Shown: positions 17,955-31,113 of the stretch, piece after piece
How positions within the stretch are numbered: the first letter of the stretch is position 1
Layout: the number at the start of each line of letters is the position of its first letter
From: Haloglomus irregulare
Lineage (GTDB): Archaea > Halobacteriota > Halobacteria > Halobacteriales > Haloarculaceae
Direction: 5' to 3'
NCBI RefSeq assembly: GCF_007421925.1
Contig: NZ_QMDX01000001.1
Span: forward strand, 456,629-520,628
DNA length: 64,000 bases
Translations under genes and position numbers: made by a program
Notes under the pieces: generated by a model
Databases searched by the model: none
The model's input: only the letters and a program-made list of their open reading frames with translations
What the model was told of the DNA's origin: nothing

Positions 17955-18233
17955 TCACTCCCGCAGCGCCGCCAGATACGCCGCGACCGCGCCAAGCAGG
18001 TCGGACTTGGTGGCGTCGTCGGCGTTCTCGACGAGCACCCGCCCCCGGGGCTCGAACTCCCGGGCGTAGGTCACGTCGCGCTCGACCACCGCGTCGTAGC
18101 CGACCTGCTGGACGGCCTTCGCCAGCTCGTCGACCGTCGGCTCCTCGACCGCCAGGTCCATCGGGACCCGGCGGCCCTCCCCGCGGGTGTAGTCGGCGTC
18201 GAAGTACGCGGGGTAGAGGACGTTCTCGACCAT
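17955..18233 (-). CDS. srp19: Signal recognition particle 19 kDa protein
   Basis: 92-residue SRP19, which binds 7S RNA and helps assemble SRP54 for co-translational membrane targeting. Hallmarks are the N-terminal [20 protein letters not shown] and the middle [20 protein letters not shown]. Length matches archaeal SRP19. Transcribed with gar1 just downstream; the minus-strand start is divergent from malic enzyme, leaving about 200 bp of promoter region. Confidence 0.95.
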   Translation of the reverse strand: MVENVLYPAYFDADYTRGEGRRVPMDLAVEEPTVDELAKAVQQVGYDAVVERDVTYAREFEPRGRVLVENADDATKSDLLGAVAAYLAALRE

Positions 18234-18406
18234 ACCGGTGGGAGTCGGGGGGAGGGTAAATGGGTTTCCGATACCGACTGGCTCCCGCGGAACGGACCGC
18301 TCGACCGCGGCTGGGGGTCCCGCACCGGAGGGTCGACCCGCGGCCGCGGGGGGAGGTGCGCACGAGGGCGCCGGAACGAGACGGGAGTCCCGCGAGTTCG
18401 GATAGC

Positions 18407-18412
18407 TTTTTA
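18407..18412 (+). promoter_or_regulatory. TATA-like box of malic enzyme gene
   Basis: TTTTTA in the context gatagctttttacgcg, centred 26 nt before ATG 18436, as expected of a leaderless haloarchaeal promoter. Confidence 0.55.
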
Positions 18413-18435
18413 CGCGTCTCGCCCCCGGCGTCGGT

Positions 18436-20688
<2,253 letters not shown>

Positions 20689-20755
20689 CCACACGGGGCG
20701 ACCCGAACCCCGCCACGACGATGCGTTTACGACGGGCGCGCCTGTATCCGAACAT

Positions 20756-22549
20756 ATGAGTTCTGCCGACGTCCCCGAGCGCAGCGAGATCGACGAGCAG
20801 CACAAGTGGGCCCTCGAGGCGATGTTCGCCAGCGACGAGGCGTGGGAGGCGGCGTTCGACGCGGTCCAGGCGAAGCTGGACGACCTGGCGGCGTACGAGG
20901 GCCGGGTGACCGAGAGCGCCGAAACCCTCCAGGCGGTCCTCGAGACCCGCGAGGAGATCATGCGGGAGGTCGCGAACGTGAGCGCGTACGCGCGGATGCG
21001 CAGCGACGAGGACACCGCCGACCAGCAGTACCAGGCGCTCTCGGCGCGGGCGCAGTCGTTGTCCGCCGACGCCTCCTCCGCGGCGTCGTTCATCGAGCCG
21101 GAGCTACAGGCCTGCACCCGCGAGGAACTGCAGGAGTACGTCGAGGCCAACCCCGAGCTGGAGCGGTACGAGCACTACTTCGACGACGTGCTGCGGATGA
21201 AGCCCCACACCCGCTCGGCGGAGGTCGAGGAGCTGCTGGCGGACCTCTCGGAGGTGACCGGCGCCGGCGGCGAGGTGTACAACATGCTGACGAACGCGGA
21301 CATGGAGTTCCCGCCGGTCGACGAGCCCGATGGGGGGCAGGTCCGGCCGACGCTGTCGAACTTCACGACGCTGCTGAAGCGCCGGGACCGCGAGTTCCGG
21401 CGGGACGTCCACGAGACGTTCTACGGGGAGTGGGAGACGGTCCGCAACGCGGTCGGGACGGCGTACAAGAACAGCGTGAAGGCCGATATCAAGCTGGCCG
21501 AGGCCCGCAACTACGAGACGGCCCGGCAGGCGAGCCTCGACGACGCCAACATCCCCGTCGAGGTGTACGACAACCTGGTCGAGACCGTCGAGGACAACAT
21601 CGGGACGCTCCACCGGCACGCCGACCTGAAGGCCGACGCGCTCGGCGTCGACGAACTGCGGAGCTGGGACCTGTACGCCCCGCTCGCGGAGGGTGACGTG
21701 GACCTCTCATACGAGGAGGCCCGCGAGCACGTGGTCGAGGCGATGGCGCCGCTGGGCGAGGACTACCAGAACCGGGTCGCGGAGGGGCTGGATTCGCGCT
21801 GGGTCGACGTGTACGAGACCGCCAACAAGCGCTCGGGGGCCTACTCCGGCGGCACCTACGACAGCCAGCCGTACATCCTGATGAACTTCCAGGACGACAT
21901 CGCCTCGATGTACACGCTGGCCCACGAGCTGGGCCACTCGCTGCACTCCGAGCTGACGAGCGAGCACCAGCCCTACGTCTACTCCGGCTACGAGATCTTC
22001 GTCGCCGAGGTCGCCTCGACGGTGAACGAGGCGCTGTTGACCGAGCACCTGCTGGAGACGGTCGAGGACGAGACCTTCCGCCGGCACGTCCTCGACGAGT
22101 ATCTGGAGCGGTTCCGGTCGACGCTGTTCCGGCAGACGATGTTCGCGGACTTCGAGCACCGGACCCACGAGCTCGTCGAGGGGGGCGAGGCCATCACGCC
22201 GGACGTCTGCGACGAGATCTACGCCGACCTCAAGTCGACCTACTACGAGCCGATGGCGATGGACGAGGGCATCGAGCGGGAGTGGATGCGCATCCCGCAC
22301 TTCTACTACTCCTTCTACGTCTACCAGTACGCGACCGGCATCTCGGCGGCGAACGCGCTGGTCGACCGGATCCTCGAGGAGGGCGAACCCGCCGCCGCGG
22401 ACTACCGCGAGTTCCTCGCGAAGGGCTCCCGGGAGTACCCGCTGGAGCTCCTGCGGGGCGCCGGCGTGGACATGGCCTCGCCCGCCCCCGTCGAGCAGGC
22501 CATCGACGCCTACGGCGACCTCGTGGCCGAGTTCGAGGGGCTGGTGTAG
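20756..22549 (+). CDS. pepF: Oligoendopeptidase F (M3 family)
   Basis: 597-residue cytoplasmic zinc metallopeptidase that degrades oligopeptides. The motif AHELGHSLH places zinc ligands at His390 and His394 with catalytic Glu391; the third ligand lies in the downstream [14 protein letters not shown] helix. The largely helical N-terminal domain (about 20-200) is as in PepF. Length matches the family (about 600). The AT-rich gcgtttac about 29 nt upstream supports ATG 20756. It lies directly upstream of the PAN gene, both being protein-turnover functions, but a 118-bp gap suggests separate promoters. Confidence 0.95.
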   Translation: MSSADVPERSEIDEQHKWALEAMFASDEAWEAAFDAVQAKLDDLAAYEGRVTESAETLQAVLETREEIMREVANVSAYARMRSDEDTADQQYQALSARAQSLSADASSAASFIEPELQACTREELQEYVEANPELERYEHYFDDVLRMKPHTRSAEVEELLADLSEVTGAGGEVYNMLTNADMEFPPVDEPDGGQVRPTLSNFTTLLKRRDREFRRDVHETFYGEWETVRNAVGTAYKNSVKADIKLAEARNYETARQASLDDANIPVEVYDNLVETVEDNIGTLHRHADLKADALGVDELRSWDLYAPLAEGDVDLSYEEAREHVVEAMAPLGEDYQNRVAEGLDSRWVDVYETANKRSGAYSGGTYDSQPYILMNFQDDIASMYTLAHELGHSLHSELTSEHQPYVYSGYEIFVAEVASTVNEALLTEHLLETVEDETFRRHVLDEYLERFRSTLFRQTMFADFEHRTHELVEGGEAITPDVCDEIYADLKSTYYEPMAMDEGIEREWMRIPHFYYSFYVYQYATGISAANALVDRILEEGEPAAADYREFLAKGSREYPLELLRGAGVDMASPAPVEQAIDAYGDLVAEFEGLV

Positions 22550-22667
22550 GGTCGAACCGGCGGGGAGCGGCGGTCCAGCCGGGCGATTCCGCCATCCGCG
22601 GTGGCCGTGTGAGCTTGTAGCGACCCAAAGACACTTCTAGGCAGCGCGCCCAACTTTTCATTACCAG

Positions 22668-23888
22668 ATGTCGCGTAGTCCCTCACTACCTGATCAACCG
22701 ACGCTCGACCTGGACCCGGAGATGGGGCCCGACGAGCGATTGGCCGCACTCGAGGACCACTTCGCCGAGGTCACCCGCGTTCACCAGGAGCTGACCAGCC
22801 AGCTCGACGCGGCCCGTGACCGACAGTCCGACCTCCGGGAGGAGGTCGACAAGCTCCAGCGGGAGAACGAGGCGCTCAAGACCTCCTCGCTCTATCTCGC
22901 GACCGTCGAGGAGATCGCCGACGACGAGGTCGTCCTCAAGCAGCACGGCAACAACCAGGAGGTGCTGACCGACGTCTCGCCGCGCCTGGCCGACAAACTC
23001 GAAGCCGGCGACCGCGTCGCCATCAACGACTCCTTTGCCATCCAGACGGTGCTCGACACCGAGAAGGACGCCCGGGCACAGGCCATGGAAATCGACAGTT
23101 CGCCGTCGGTGACCTACGCCGACATCGGCGGACTCGACTCCCAGATCACGGAGGTCCGGGAGGCCGTCGAGGACCCCCTGACCAACCCCGAGGTGTTCGA
23201 CACCGTCGGCATCGAGCCGCCGACCGGCGTCCTGCTGCACGGCCCGCCGGGCACCGGCAAGACGATGCTGGCCCGGGCCGTCGCCAACCAGACCGACGCC
23301 ACCTTCATCAAGATGGCCGGCTCCGAGCTCGTCCAGAAGTTCATCGGCGAAGGGGCCCGGCTCGTCCGGGACCTGTTCGAGCTGGCCGAGGAGCGCCAGC
23401 CCGCCATCATCTTCATCGACGAGATCGACGCCATCGCCTCGAAGCGGACGGAGTCGAAGACCTCCGGCGACGCCGAGGTCCAGCGGACGATGATGCAGCT
23501 GCTCTCCGAGATGGACGGCTTCGACCAGCGGGGTGATATCTCCATCATCGCGGCGACCAACCGCTTCGATATGCTCGACCGCGCCATCCTCCGGCCCGGC
23601 CGCTTCGACCGCCTCATCGAGGTGCCCGAGCCCAACGACGAGGGTCGGACGGAGATCCTCAGGATCCACACTCGCGAGATGAGCCTCGACGACGACGTCG
23701 AGCTCGCGGCGCTCGCCGACACCACCGAGGGCTACACCGGCGCCGAGCTGGAGTCACTCTCCACCGAGGCCGGCATGTTCGCCATCCGTGACGACCGCAC
23801 CCAGGTCCGGATGGTCGACTTCGAGGACGCGATGGAGAAGATCGACCGGGACGACGACACGGCCGGCACGCCCATCGCGTTCCACTGA
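22668..23888 (+). CDS. pan: Proteasome-activating nucleotidase PAN
   Basis: 406-residue AAA+ ATPase that unfolds substrates and opens the archaeal 20S proteasome gate. An N-terminal coiled coil (about 22-75) leads to an OB domain (76-140) and the AAA module: Walker A GPPGTGKT at 192-199, Walker [11 protein letters not shown] near 247, second-region-of-homology [20 protein letters not shown]. The C-terminus ends IAFH, a variant of the gate-docking HbYX motif with Phe in the Tyr position. Haloarchaea often have two PAN paralogues; which one this is cannot be told. AT-rich sequence (acttttcatta) just upstream probably contains the promoter. Confidence 0.96.
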   Translation: MSRSPSLPDQPTLDLDPEMGPDERLAALEDHFAEVTRVHQELTSQLDAARDRQSDLREEVDKLQRENEALKTSSLYLATVEEIADDEVVLKQHGNNQEVLTDVSPRLADKLEAGDRVAINDSFAIQTVLDTEKDARAQAMEIDSSPSVTYADIGGLDSQITEVREAVEDPLTNPEVFDTVGIEPPTGVLLHGPPGTGKTMLARAVANQTDATFIKMAGSELVQKFIGEGARLVRDLFELAEERQPAIIFIDEIDAIASKRTESKTSGDAEVQRTMMQLLSEMDGFDQRGDISIIAATNRFDMLDRAILRPGRFDRLIEVPEPNDEGRTEILRIHTREMSLDDDVELAALADTTEGYTGAELESLSTEAGMFAIRDDRTQVRMVDFEDAMEKIDRDDDTAGTPIAFH

Positions 23889-24149
23889 GCGGCCCGTTCC
23901 CGTAGCGGTCCGCCCGAGGCCACGCGGGCCGAGCCGGCAGCCGCCCCGACAGTTATCCTCCGGATACCGCTGATACCAGCGACGTTCCGGGATAATATCC
24001 GCTTCTCGTCGACAATCGCCGTACTCTCGTCGATGAATCGCCCGTTGACGAACAGGGGCGGGGAAACCCCCATGGGTGGTGAGTGTGCGCGGGCAGTCGT
24101 CCCCGGACGGGGGACAACGCTGATTGTGCGGACCGTCCAACAGTTCAGC

Positions 24150-24623
24150 ATGTCAGATGACGACCCGGGCGAGCGGGAGTGGTCCGACCGCATCGTCGGG
24201 GCACGCATGGCCGTCGATAGTGAGTTCACCAGCCAGATCGACCGGTCGGTGTTCTCCCGGCAGGAGTGGGGGCTCGTGATGACCGCCGTCGAGTTCGACA
24301 TCGAGAACGCGGCCGACACGGAGGCGGCCGAACTGGTGGCGGACACGGAGAGCCTCCGTGACGTCATCCCGGAACTCGAGCGCGCTCGCGAGGCCCAGGC
24401 GGCGATGGCGAGCGGGCAGGAGCCCAGCAACGGTGGCAGCGGTGGGCTGGTCGACAACATCAAGAACGCGCTCGGGTTCGGCGGCGACAGCGCGGAGGGG
24501 ATCGACGAGGAACAGCTCCAGGAGGCAGAGCGGCTGGCCGACGCCTATGCGGTCGAACTGCAGGAGTATCTCGAGACGAGCGGCCGGTGGGTCGAGATCC
24601 GCGAGGCCTACCTCGACGAGTAG
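24150..24623 (+). CDS. Conserved haloarchaeal protein (DUF5799-like)
   Basis: 157-residue acidic cytosolic protein. The N-terminal block WSDRIVGARMAVDSEFTSQI and following FSRQEWGLVMTAVEFDIE are what I recall as DUF5799, confined to haloarchaea. A Gly-rich hinge (NGGSGGLVDNIKNALGFGG) separates it from a C-terminal helical part. No catalytic motif is evident and function is unknown. ATG 24150 starts the conserved region; the 260-bp gap upstream, after pan, holds AT-richer sequence around 23950-24010 but no gene. Confidence 0.8.
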   Translation: MSDDDPGEREWSDRIVGARMAVDSEFTSQIDRSVFSRQEWGLVMTAVEFDIENAADTEAAELVADTESLRDVIPELERAREAQAAMASGQEPSNGGSGGLVDNIKNALGFGGDSAEGIDEEQLQEAERLADAYAVELQEYLETSGRWVEIREAYLDE

Positions 24624-24650
24624 GCCCGTGACGGGGAGAATCGCGGCCGG

Positions 24651-25631
24651 CTACAACCGCTCCAGCACCGCCGCCGTCACGTCCTCGGTGCTGGCGTCGC
24701 CGCCGAGGTCGGGCGTCCGGGGCCCGTCGGCGAGCACGCCCTCGACGGCGGCGTGGACCGCGGCGCCGGCCTCGTCGTGGCCGAGGTGTTCGAGCAGCAT
24801 CGCCGCCGAGACGATGGTGGCGGCGGGGTTGGCGACGCCCTGGCCGGCGATGTCGGGGGCGGTGCCGTGGACCGGTTCGAAGAGGGCGTTGTCGGCGCCG
24901 ATGTTGGCCGACGGGAGCAGGCCGAGGCCGCCGACCAGGCCGGCAGCGAGGTCGCTGAGCACGTCGCCCGCGAGGTTCGGACAGACGACCACGTCGAACG
25001 CGGTCGGGTCGAGCGGCAACCGCGTCGCGAACGCGTCCATCAGCACCCCGTCGGCGTCGAGGCCGCGGGCCTCGGCGACCCCGACCACGGCGTCCCGGAA
25101 GCGGCCGTCGGTCTCGCGCATCACGTTGGCCTTGTGTGCGACCTGGAAGCCGTCCATGTCGCGTTCCTCGACGTAGTCGCAGGCGAAGCGGGCCAGCCGC
25201 TCGGAGGCCGAGGTGGTCGTGACGCGGGTCAGCGTCGAGAGGTCATCGGAGAGCCGGTCCTCGTGGCCGGCGTAGACGCCCTCCGTGTTCTCCCGGAGGA
25301 AGACCACGTCCGTCTCCGGGCGGAGCGCGTCGACGCCCGGGTAGGCCCGCGCGGGCCGGACGTTGACGAACGAGCCGACGGCCTCCCGGAGCGGGAGGAT
25401 GACGTCGGCGGCCGTCTCGCCGGCGGCACCGAACAGCGTCGCATCGGCCGCCTGGACGGCGTCGTACGTCTCCCGTGGCAGCGCCTCGCCGGTCTCGGCG
25501 AGGACGGCGTCGCCGGCCTCGGCGTGGGTGAACGTGAAGTCGGCGTCCACGGCCTCGAGCACCTCGACCGCGGCCGGTACGACCTCCCGTCCGATGCCAT
25601 CACCCTCGATGACGACGATATCGGTTGTCAT
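24651..25631 (-). CDS. leuB: 3-isopropylmalate dehydrogenase
   Basis: 326-residue NAD-dependent decarboxylating dehydrogenase of leucine biosynthesis, producing 2-ketoisocaproate. Family features: [15 protein letters not shown] at the N-terminus, substrate-binding [41 protein letters not shown] with metal-binding Asp, and the cofactor loop [21 protein letters not shown] 25631 gives the standard N-terminus. It lies downstream of leuD, on the same strand but separated by the response-regulator gene on the other strand, so it must have its own promoter rather than belong to the ilvB-leuD transcript. Confidence 0.94.
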   Translation of the reverse strand: MTTDIVVIEGDGIGREVVPAAVEVLEAVDADFTFTHAEAGDAVLAETGEALPRETYDAVQAADATLFGAAGETAADVILPLREAVGSFVNVRPARAYPGVDALRPETDVVFLRENTEGVYAGHEDRLSDDLSTLTRVTTTSASERLARFACDYVEERDMDGFQVAHKANVMRETDGRFRDAVVGVAEARGLDADGVLMDAFATRLPLDPTAFDVVVCPNLAGDVLSDLAAGLVGGLGLLPSANIGADNALFEPVHGTAPDIAGQGVANPAATIVSAAMLLEHLGHDEAGAAVHAAVEGVLADGPRTPDLGGDASTEDVTAAVLERL

Positions 25632-25779
25632 GCCCGTCAGTGGGTACGGCCGGCGAAAGAGGGTGTCGGTCCGCGCGACGGCGGCCGAGGAGCGTGACGT
25701 CGAACGACGGTAGCGGGCTACGAGATGTCGGTCGATGGCCGCTACACGTATACATCTGTGCGAGGAAGACCCCGCAACG

Positions 25780-26529
25780 ATGGATAGCGCCCGTGCGGGG
25801 GGAATCACCGTGCTCCACGTCGAGGACGATGGGACGTTCGCCGACCTATCGGCGGAGATGCTCCGGACGGTGACCGACGGCATCGAAATCGTCACCGCAG
25901 GGGACGCCGACGCGGCGCTCGCACGGCTCGCGGAGGAGCCGGTCGACTGCGTGGTGAGCGACTACGACATGCCGGGGCGGGACGGCCTGGAGCTGTTGGC
26001 GGCCGTCCGGGAGACGTACCCGGACCTCCCGTTCATCCTCTTCACCGGGAAGGGGAGCGAGGAGATCGCCAGCGAGGCCATCTCGGCGGGCGTCAGCGAC
26101 TACCTCCAGAAGGGAAGCGGCCAGGACTGCTACGAGATGCTCGCCAAGCGCGTCCGGGACGCGGTCGACCGGTACCGCACCGAGGAGCGCTACCACAACC
26201 TCGTCGACACCGCGCCGGTCCCCGTCCTCCTGTTCGGCCGGGACCGGCGGCTCCGCTACGCCAACGGTGCCGCCATCGCGTTCCTGGGGGGCGACTGCAT
26301 GGGCGACCTGGCCGGCGAGCCCATGGTCTCATTCCTCCATCCGGAGGACCGGGAGCAGGCAGTCGAGCGGTTCGAGAACCGCATCCTGGAGGGCGAGGCC
26401 GCCCCGGAGATCGAGTACCGCGTCCGGACAGTCGAGGGCAAGATCAAACCCGTCACCCTGGCGACCGCGCCGGGACACTACCGGGGCGAGAAGGTCGGAC
26501 AGGTCGTCATCCGGGCGACACCGGAGTGA
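25780..26529 (+). CDS. Response regulator with PAS domain, no output domain
   Basis: 249-residue cytoplasmic signalling protein. A receiver domain (about 9-125) has acidic pair in VLHVEDDG, phosphoacceptor Asp61 in VVSDYDMPG and conserved Lys91 in [13 protein letters not shown] domain follows (about 134-245: [20 protein letters not shown]). There is no histidine kinase, DNA-binding or effector module, and no adjacent kinase. Start chosen at ATG 25780 because a TATA-like cgtatacatc is centred 30 nt upstream; in-frame ATG 25735 would lie upstream of that box. It is inserted between leuB and leuD on the opposite strand; whether it relates to them is unknown. Confidence 0.86.
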   Translation: MDSARAGGITVLHVEDDGTFADLSAEMLRTVTDGIEIVTAGDADAALARLAEEPVDCVVSDYDMPGRDGLELLAAVRETYPDLPFILFTGKGSEEIASEAISAGVSDYLQKGSGQDCYEMLAKRVRDAVDRYRTEERYHNLVDTAPVPVLLFGRDRRLRYANGAAIAFLGGDCMGDLAGEPMVSFLHPEDREQAVERFENRILEGEAAPEIEYRVRTVEGKIKPVTLATAPGHYRGEKVGQVVIRATPE

Positions 26530-26642
26530 GACCGGGAGGGCCCGCCCGCCGGGGGCCGGGTAGGAACCCCATCGCGTTCGTCCCGTTCGACCGGCGGACG
26601 GAGCCGGGGCGTATATTCGTACGGGACGCACCGTCCGTCGGA

Positions 26643-26672
26643 GATATCGCTACGTCGATCCGTAGCGCTATC
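26643..26672. terminator. Inverted repeat between convergent genes
   Basis: Arms GATATCGCTACG (26643-26654) and CGTAGCGCTATC (26661-26672) pair at 11 of 12 positions around a 6-nt loop. It lies between the 3' ends of the response regulator (+) and leuD (-), so it could act as a bidirectional terminator or transcript stabiliser. The surrounding 200 bp hold no gene. Confidence 0.5.
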
Positions 26673-26735
26673 ATATCGATAGAGAGCCGAGGCCTCTTTG
26701 GAAACAGCCGTTCGCGGCGTGCCGGCGCGGAGCGG

Positions 26736-27356
26736 TCAGTTGCCCGTGGCGTAGGGCAGGTTCGCCGCCGTCTCGGCGATGGACCGCTCGTTGGCCTTCA
26801 TCAGCGCGGTGGTGTCCCAGATGCCGTCGACCAGCGCCTTCCGCTGGGCGTCGTCGACGGTGACGCCGACCTCCCGGCCGCCGTAGCGCACCGTCTCGGC
26901 GGCCACGTCGATCTCGATCTCCCCGTCGGGGTTGTCGTCGACCCACTGCTGCAGGTCGTTGATCGTCTCGTGGTCGGCGGTCAGCGTGGGGATGCCGAGC
27001 GCGAGGCAGTTACCCGCGAAGATCTCGGCGAACCCCTCGCCGATGAGCGCGTCGATGCCCCAGCGCATCAGCGCCTGCGGGGCGTGCTCCCGGGAGGAGC
27101 CACAGCCGAAGTTGTTGTTGACCACCATGACGTTCGCGTCCCCGAACCGCTCCTCATTCATGGGGTGGTCCTTCTCGTTGTCGTCGTCGTCGAACCGCAG
27201 GTCGAAGAAGGAGAACTGGCCGAGGCCGTCGAAGGTGACGACCTTCATGAACCGCGCCGGGATGATCTGGTCCGTGTCGATATCGTTCCCGCGGACGGGG
27301 ATGCCGGTCCCCGTCACGTGGTCGACCTCCGGGATCTCCTCGGTGGGGTCGCTCAT
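26736..27356 (-). CDS. leuD: 3-isopropylmalate dehydratase, small subunit
   Basis: 206-residue swivel-domain subunit that pairs with LeuC to isomerise 2- to 3-isopropylmalate. Signatures: [15 protein letters not shown] near the N-terminus and the substrate-binding [17 protein letters not shown] at about 80-96. Its start overlaps the leuC stop by 4 nt, indicating translational coupling. It appears to be the last gene of the ilvB-N-C-orf-leuC-D transcript; an inverted repeat lies about 65 bp after its stop. Confidence 0.95.
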   Translation of the reverse strand: MSDPTEEIPEVDHVTGTGIPVRGNDIDTDQIIPARFMKVVTFDGLGQFSFFDLRFDDDDNEKDHPMNEERFGDANVMVVNNNFGCGSSREHAPQALMRWGIDALIGEGFAEIFAGNCLALGIPTLTADHETINDLQQWVDDNPDGEIEIDVAAETVRYGGREVGVTVDDAQRKALVDGIWDTTALMKANERSIAETAANLPYATGN

Positions 27357-28774
27357 GCGATGGTCACCTCCCTCAGGTCGCGGACGTCGGTTACCTCGCC
27401 GGTGACCGCCGCGGCGGCCACCATCCGGGGGTTCATCAGGACGGTCCGGCCGTCCTTGCTGCCCTGCCGGCCGACGAAGTTCCGGTTGGAGGAGGAGGCA
27501 CAGGCCTCGTCACCCTCCAGCTGGTCCTCGTTCATCCCGAGACACATCGAGCAGCCCGCGTTCCGCCAGTCGAAGCCGGCCTCGCGGAAGATATCGGCCA
27601 GCCCCTCCGCCTCGGCGGCGCGCTGGACGCGCTGGCTGCCGGGGACGACGAACGCACGGACGTCGTCGGCGACCTCGCGGCCCTTCACGACCCGCGCCGC
27701 GCGGCGCAGGTCCGGGAGCCGTGCGTTCGTACAGGAGCCCAGGAAGGCGACGTCGATGTCGTACCCCGCCATCGTCTCGCCGGGCTCAACGCGCATGTGT
27801 TTCTGGGCGCGCCGGGCCGTGTCCTGCTTGTCCGCGGCCAGCGCCTCCGGTTCGGGGATGGGGTCGTGGATGCCGACACCCTGCCCGGGCGTGGTACCCC
27901 AGGTGACGACGGGGTCCAGCTCCGAGGCGTCGATAGTGACCACGTCGTCGTACTCCGCGTCGTCATCGCTCCGGATGGACTCCCAGTACGGCATCAGTTC
28001 GTCGAACTCCTCGGGGTGCTCCTGGAAGTAGTCCGTCTCGCGGAGCCAGTCGTAGGTGGTCCCGTCCGGGTTGACGTACCCCGCACGGGCGCCACCCTCG
28101 ATGGACATGTTGCAGATGGACATCCGACCCTCCATGCCCAGATCCTCGATGGCCTCGCCGGCGTACTCGTAGACGTAGCCGACGCCGCCCTCGGTGCCCA
28201 GGCGGCGGATGATCTCGAGGACGATGTCCTTGGCCTCGACGCCCTCCCCGAGTTCGCCGTCGACCTGGATCTTCCGGACCTGCTGCTTCTCCATCGCGAC
28301 GGTCTGGGTGGCCAGGACGTCGCGGATCTGCGAGGTCCCGATGCCAAAGGCCAGCGCGCCGAAGGCGCCGTGCGTCGAGGTGTGGGAGTCACCGCAGACG
28401 ATGGTCTTGCCGGGCTGGGTGATGCCCTGCTCCGGCCCGATGACGTGGACGATACCCTGGTTGCCGGTGGTCGGGTCGTTGAACTCGATGCCCGCGTCAC
28501 GGACGTTCTCCTCCAGCTCGCTCATCATCTCCTCGGCGGCGTCATCGCTGTACGGGCGCGACTGGTCCGCCGTCGGGACGATGTGGTCGACCGTGGCGTG
28601 GGTCAGGTCCGACCGCGCGACCTCCAGGTCGCGCTCGCGGAGCATGCCGAACGCCTGCGGACTGGTCACCTCATGGATGAGGTGGAGGCCGACGAACAGC
28701 TGGTCCTGGCCGTTCGGCAGGGTCGTCACCTTGTGTCGGTTCCAGACCTTGTCGTAGAGGGTGCCCTCGCTCAT
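27353..28774 (-). CDS. leuC: 3-isopropylmalate dehydratase, large subunit
   Basis: 473-residue aconitase-family subunit carrying the [4Fe-4S] cluster. Visible are [22 protein letters not shown], the first cluster Cys in [14 protein letters not shown], and the Cys pair in [15 protein letters not shown]. Length matches the family (about 470). Overlaps leuD downstream and the small gene upstream by 4 nt each, so these genes are probably one mRNA. Confidence 0.96.
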   Translation of the reverse strand: MSEGTLYDKVWNRHKVTTLPNGQDQLFVGLHLIHEVTSPQAFGMLRERDLEVARSDLTHATVDHIVPTADQSRPYSDDAAEEMMSELEENVRDAGIEFNDPTTGNQGIVHVIGPEQGITQPGKTIVCGDSHTSTHGAFGALAFGIGTSQIRDVLATQTVAMEKQQVRKIQVDGELGEGVEAKDIVLEIIRRLGTEGGVGYVYEYAGEAIEDLGMEGRMSICNMSIEGGARAGYVNPDGTTYDWLRETDYFQEHPEEFDELMPYWESIRSDDDAEYDDVVTIDASELDPVVTWGTTPGQGVGIHDPIPEPEALAADKQDTARRAQKHMRVEPGETMAGYDIDVAFLGSCTNARLPDLRRAARVVKGREVADDVRAFVVPGSQRVQRAAEAEGLADIFREAGFDWRNAGCSMCLGMNEDQLEGDEACASSSNRNFVGRQGSKDGRTVLMNPRMVAAAAVTGEVTDVRDLREVTIA

Positions 28775-29121
28775 CGCTGCTCCTCGCGGCCCTCGTTGCC
28801 CCGCTCGTAGACGCCGTTGGTCCCCTCGGCGTCCCCCGGCGGGGTGTGTTCGATGTCGCGCAGCTCCTCGCGGTCGGCGTCGGCGTCCGCATCCGTGTCC
28901 GCGTCCGCCTCTACCTCGGCCTCGGCCGCCTCGCCGGCCGCGGCGTCGGCGTCCTCTCGCTCGGGGTCCGTGCCGCCGTCGGCGGCGATGGTCCGGCCCC
29001 GGTCGTAGGTCTGAGTGGCGCCGAACGCCTTCCCCGTGAACGGGTTGGTGTGGTCCAGTTCGCCCAGTGTGGTCGGTGCGTCCTCGGTCTCGGTCTCGGG
29101 TGTATCGGTGTCCTTCGTCAT
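28771..29121 (-). CDS. Small acidic protein within the ilv-leu operon
   Basis: 116-residue very acidic protein with a conserved-looking N-terminal block ([24 protein letters not shown]) followed by a low-complexity Ala/Asp/Glu tract. No catalytic motif, membrane segment or metal site is seen. It starts 7 nt after ilvC and overlaps leuC by 4 nt, so it is co-translated with branched-chain biosynthesis genes. I recall a small gene at this spot in Haloferax too. It could be an assembly or regulatory factor for the neighbouring enzymes, but that is only contextual inference. ATG 29121 gives [11 protein letters not shown]. Confidence 0.8.
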   Translation of the reverse strand: MTKDTDTPETETEDAPTTLGELDHTNPFTGKAFGATQTYDRGRTIAADGGTDPEREDADAAAGEAAEAEVEADADTDADADADREELRDIEHTPPGDAEGTNGVYERGNEGREEQR

Positions 29122-29128
29122 CGTTGTC

Positions 29129-30196
29129 TCAGTCGTCCGCTGGTGTCTCGGCCGTCCCCTCGTGCTCCTCGCCGTCCTCGTCCTCGCCCCACGCGAACAG
29201 CCCGCGCAGGTCCTCGCCGACGGCCTCGATCTCGTGGTTCTTCTCGGCGTGGCGGAGCTGCTTGTAGGAGGGTCGGTTCGCCTGGTTCTCGTTGATCCAC
29301 TCGCGCGCGAAGGTGCCGTCCTGAACCGCCTCGAGCACCGCCTCCATGTTCTCGCGGGCGTGCTCGTCGACGACCATGTCGCCGCGGGTGAGTCCACCGT
29401 ACTCGGCCGTGTCGGAGACGGAATCCCACATCCCGCCGAGCCCACCCTCGTACATCAGGTCGACGATGAGCTTCAGCTCGTTCAGACACTCGAAGTAGGC
29501 CATCTCCGGCGAGTAGCCGTTGTCGACCAGCGTCTCGTAGCCGTGCTTCACCAGGGAGGTGACGCCGCCACAGAGGACGGCCTGTTCGCCGAACAGGTCG
29601 CTCTCGGTCTCCTCGCGGAACGTCGTCTCGATGACGCCCGCCCGGGTGCAGCCGATGGCCTTCGCGTAGGCCAGTCCGACCTCGTGGGCGTCGCCGGTCG
29701 CGTCCTGATAGATGGCCAGCAGGCCGGGCGTCCCCTGGTCGTGCTCGTAGTTTCGGCGCACGAGGTGGCCCGGGCTCTTCGGCGCGACCATCGTCACGTC
29801 GACCGACTCCTTGGGCTCGATCTGCCCGTAGTGGACGTTGAACCCGTGGGCGAACTGGAGCGTGTCGCCCGGTTCCAGCTCGTCCTCGATCGCCTCGTAG
29901 ACGGCGGGCTGGACCGTGTCCGGTACCAGCACGCTCACCAGATCCGCCTCGGCGGCCGCGTTCGTCGGCGTCGTCACGCGCAGCCCCTCGGCCTCGGCGG
30001 CCTCGCGGGAGCTGGACCCGTCGCGCAGCCCGACCACGACGTCGACGCCGGAGTCGTGCAGGTTCAGCGCGTGGGCGTGGCCCTGGCTCCCGTAGCCAAG
30101 CACCGCGACCGTGTGGTCGGCCAGGACGTCGGTGTCGGCGTCCTCGTCGTAGTAGACCGTCGTGGTGAGCCCCTCCTCGGGGTCGTTCGTGCTCAT
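29129..30196 (-). CDS. ilvC: Ketol-acid reductoisomerase
   Basis: 355-residue class I KARI that converts acetolactate or acetohydroxybutyrate to dihydroxy acids with NAD(P)H and Mg2+. The N-terminal Rossmann loop is [32 protein letters not shown] is conserved, and the C-terminal knotted domain has [12 protein letters not shown] and [17 protein letters not shown] with metal-binding acids. After the domain there is a short acidic haloarchaeal tail. Its start overlaps the ilvN stop by 4 nt. Confidence 0.96.
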   Translation of the reverse strand: MSTNDPEEGLTTTVYYDEDADTDVLADHTVAVLGYGSQGHAHALNLHDSGVDVVVGLRDGSSSREAAEAEGLRVTTPTNAAAEADLVSVLVPDTVQPAVYEAIEDELEPGDTLQFAHGFNVHYGQIEPKESVDVTMVAPKSPGHLVRRNYEHDQGTPGLLAIYQDATGDAHEVGLAYAKAIGCTRAGVIETTFREETESDLFGEQAVLCGGVTSLVKHGYETLVDNGYSPEMAYFECLNELKLIVDLMYEGGLGGMWDSVSDTAEYGGLTRGDMVVDEHARENMEAVLEAVQDGTFAREWINENQANRPSYKQLRHAEKNHEIEAVGEDLRGLFAWGEDEDGEEHEGTAETPADD

Positions 30197-31113
30197 TCGT
30201 GGGTCACCTCGTCGGCATCGCTCTCGGCCTGCCCGGTTCCGTCAGTGTTCGCCTCCTCGCGGCCGTGGTTCGCGGGCGCGGTCACGGCCGGCTCGCGGTT
30301 GGCCGGCACGTCGACCGCCGGCTCCCGGTTGCCGGGCGCCGTCACGGCGGGGCGGTCGGCGTCGGCGGCCGGCGCGTCCTCATCGTCGTTGGCGGGCGCG
30401 CGTACCGCCGGGTCGTCGGTCCCGTCGGCCGCCGCGCCGCTGCCGTCGGTCACGGCGATGGCGTTGTTGGGCGCGGTCGCGGTCTCGCCGCGGGCCAGCG
30501 CGGCCTGCCCGGTCCGGGCGATCTCGCGGATGCCGAACTGCTCGAAGGCGTCGATGGCGTCGTCGATCTTCCCCTCGTCACCGGTGAGCTGGACGGTGAT
30601 GGTCCGGGGGCCGGCGTCCAGCGTCGTCCCGTCGTACATCCCGGTGATCGCGTGGACCTTGTCCGGCTCCTCGCCGTTCACCTTCACCAGCACCAGCTCC
30701 CGGGCGACCGGCTGGCCGTCCAGTTCGCGGGCGCTCACGACCGGGACCAGCTTGCTCAGCTGCTTCTCGATCTGGTCGATGTTCGGGTCCGGCTCCTCGA
30801 CGACGATGGTGATGCGGGAGTAGTCGTCCTCCTGGGTGGGGCCGACGGTCAGTGACTCGATGTTGAACTGGCGCCGGCTGAACAGCCCCGAGACGCGGGA
30901 CAGCACGCCCGGCTCGTTCTCGACCAGCGCGGTCACGACCGTCCGCCGGGGCTCGTGCTGGGCCTCGGCGTCCGGGTCGACCCGGATGCCCTGCGAGTTG
31001 CGGCGGCCGGTGGGACGCATCCGCTCCTCCGGCTCCGGCCCATGCAGGCCGCCCTTCCGGTCGGCGCCGTCGCGCTCGGCGCGGGCCCGGGATTCGAACT
31101 CCTCACCGCTCAT
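30193..31113 (-). CDS. ilvN: Acetolactate synthase small (regulatory) subunit with extended C-terminal tail
   Basis: 306-residue regulatory subunit of acetohydroxyacid synthase. An N-terminal extension (about 1-57) precedes an ACT domain ([21 protein letters not shown], about 58-130) and the ALS_ss C-terminal domain to about residue 215, which bind branched-chain amino acids for feedback control. Typical proteins are 160-220 residues. The extra tail contains four related units of about 11 residues built on PAVxxPxNRE (encoded about 30250-30410). The function of the tail is unknown; it may be a disordered acidic halophilic extension. Overlaps ilvB and ilvC by 4 nt each. Confidence 0.92.
   Translation of the reverse strand: MSGEEFESRARAERDGADRKGGLHGPEPEERMRPTGRRNSQGIRVDPDAEAQHEPRRTVVTALVENEPGVLSRVSGLFSRRQFNIESLTVGPTQEDDYSRITIVVEEPDPNIDQIEKQLSKLVPVVSARELDGQPVARELVLVKVNGEEPDKVHAITGMYDGTTLDAGPRTITVQLTGDEGKIDDAIDAFEQFGIREIARTGQAALARGETATAPNNAIAVTDGSGAAADGTDDPAVRAPANDDEDAPAADADRPAVTAPGNREPAVDVPANREPAVTAPANHGREEANTDGTGQAESDADEVTHE

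Noticed and set aside
28860-28925. GC-rich simple repeat
   Set aside because: Encodes the Ala/Asp/Glu tract of the small operon protein; no evidence of an independent repeat element.
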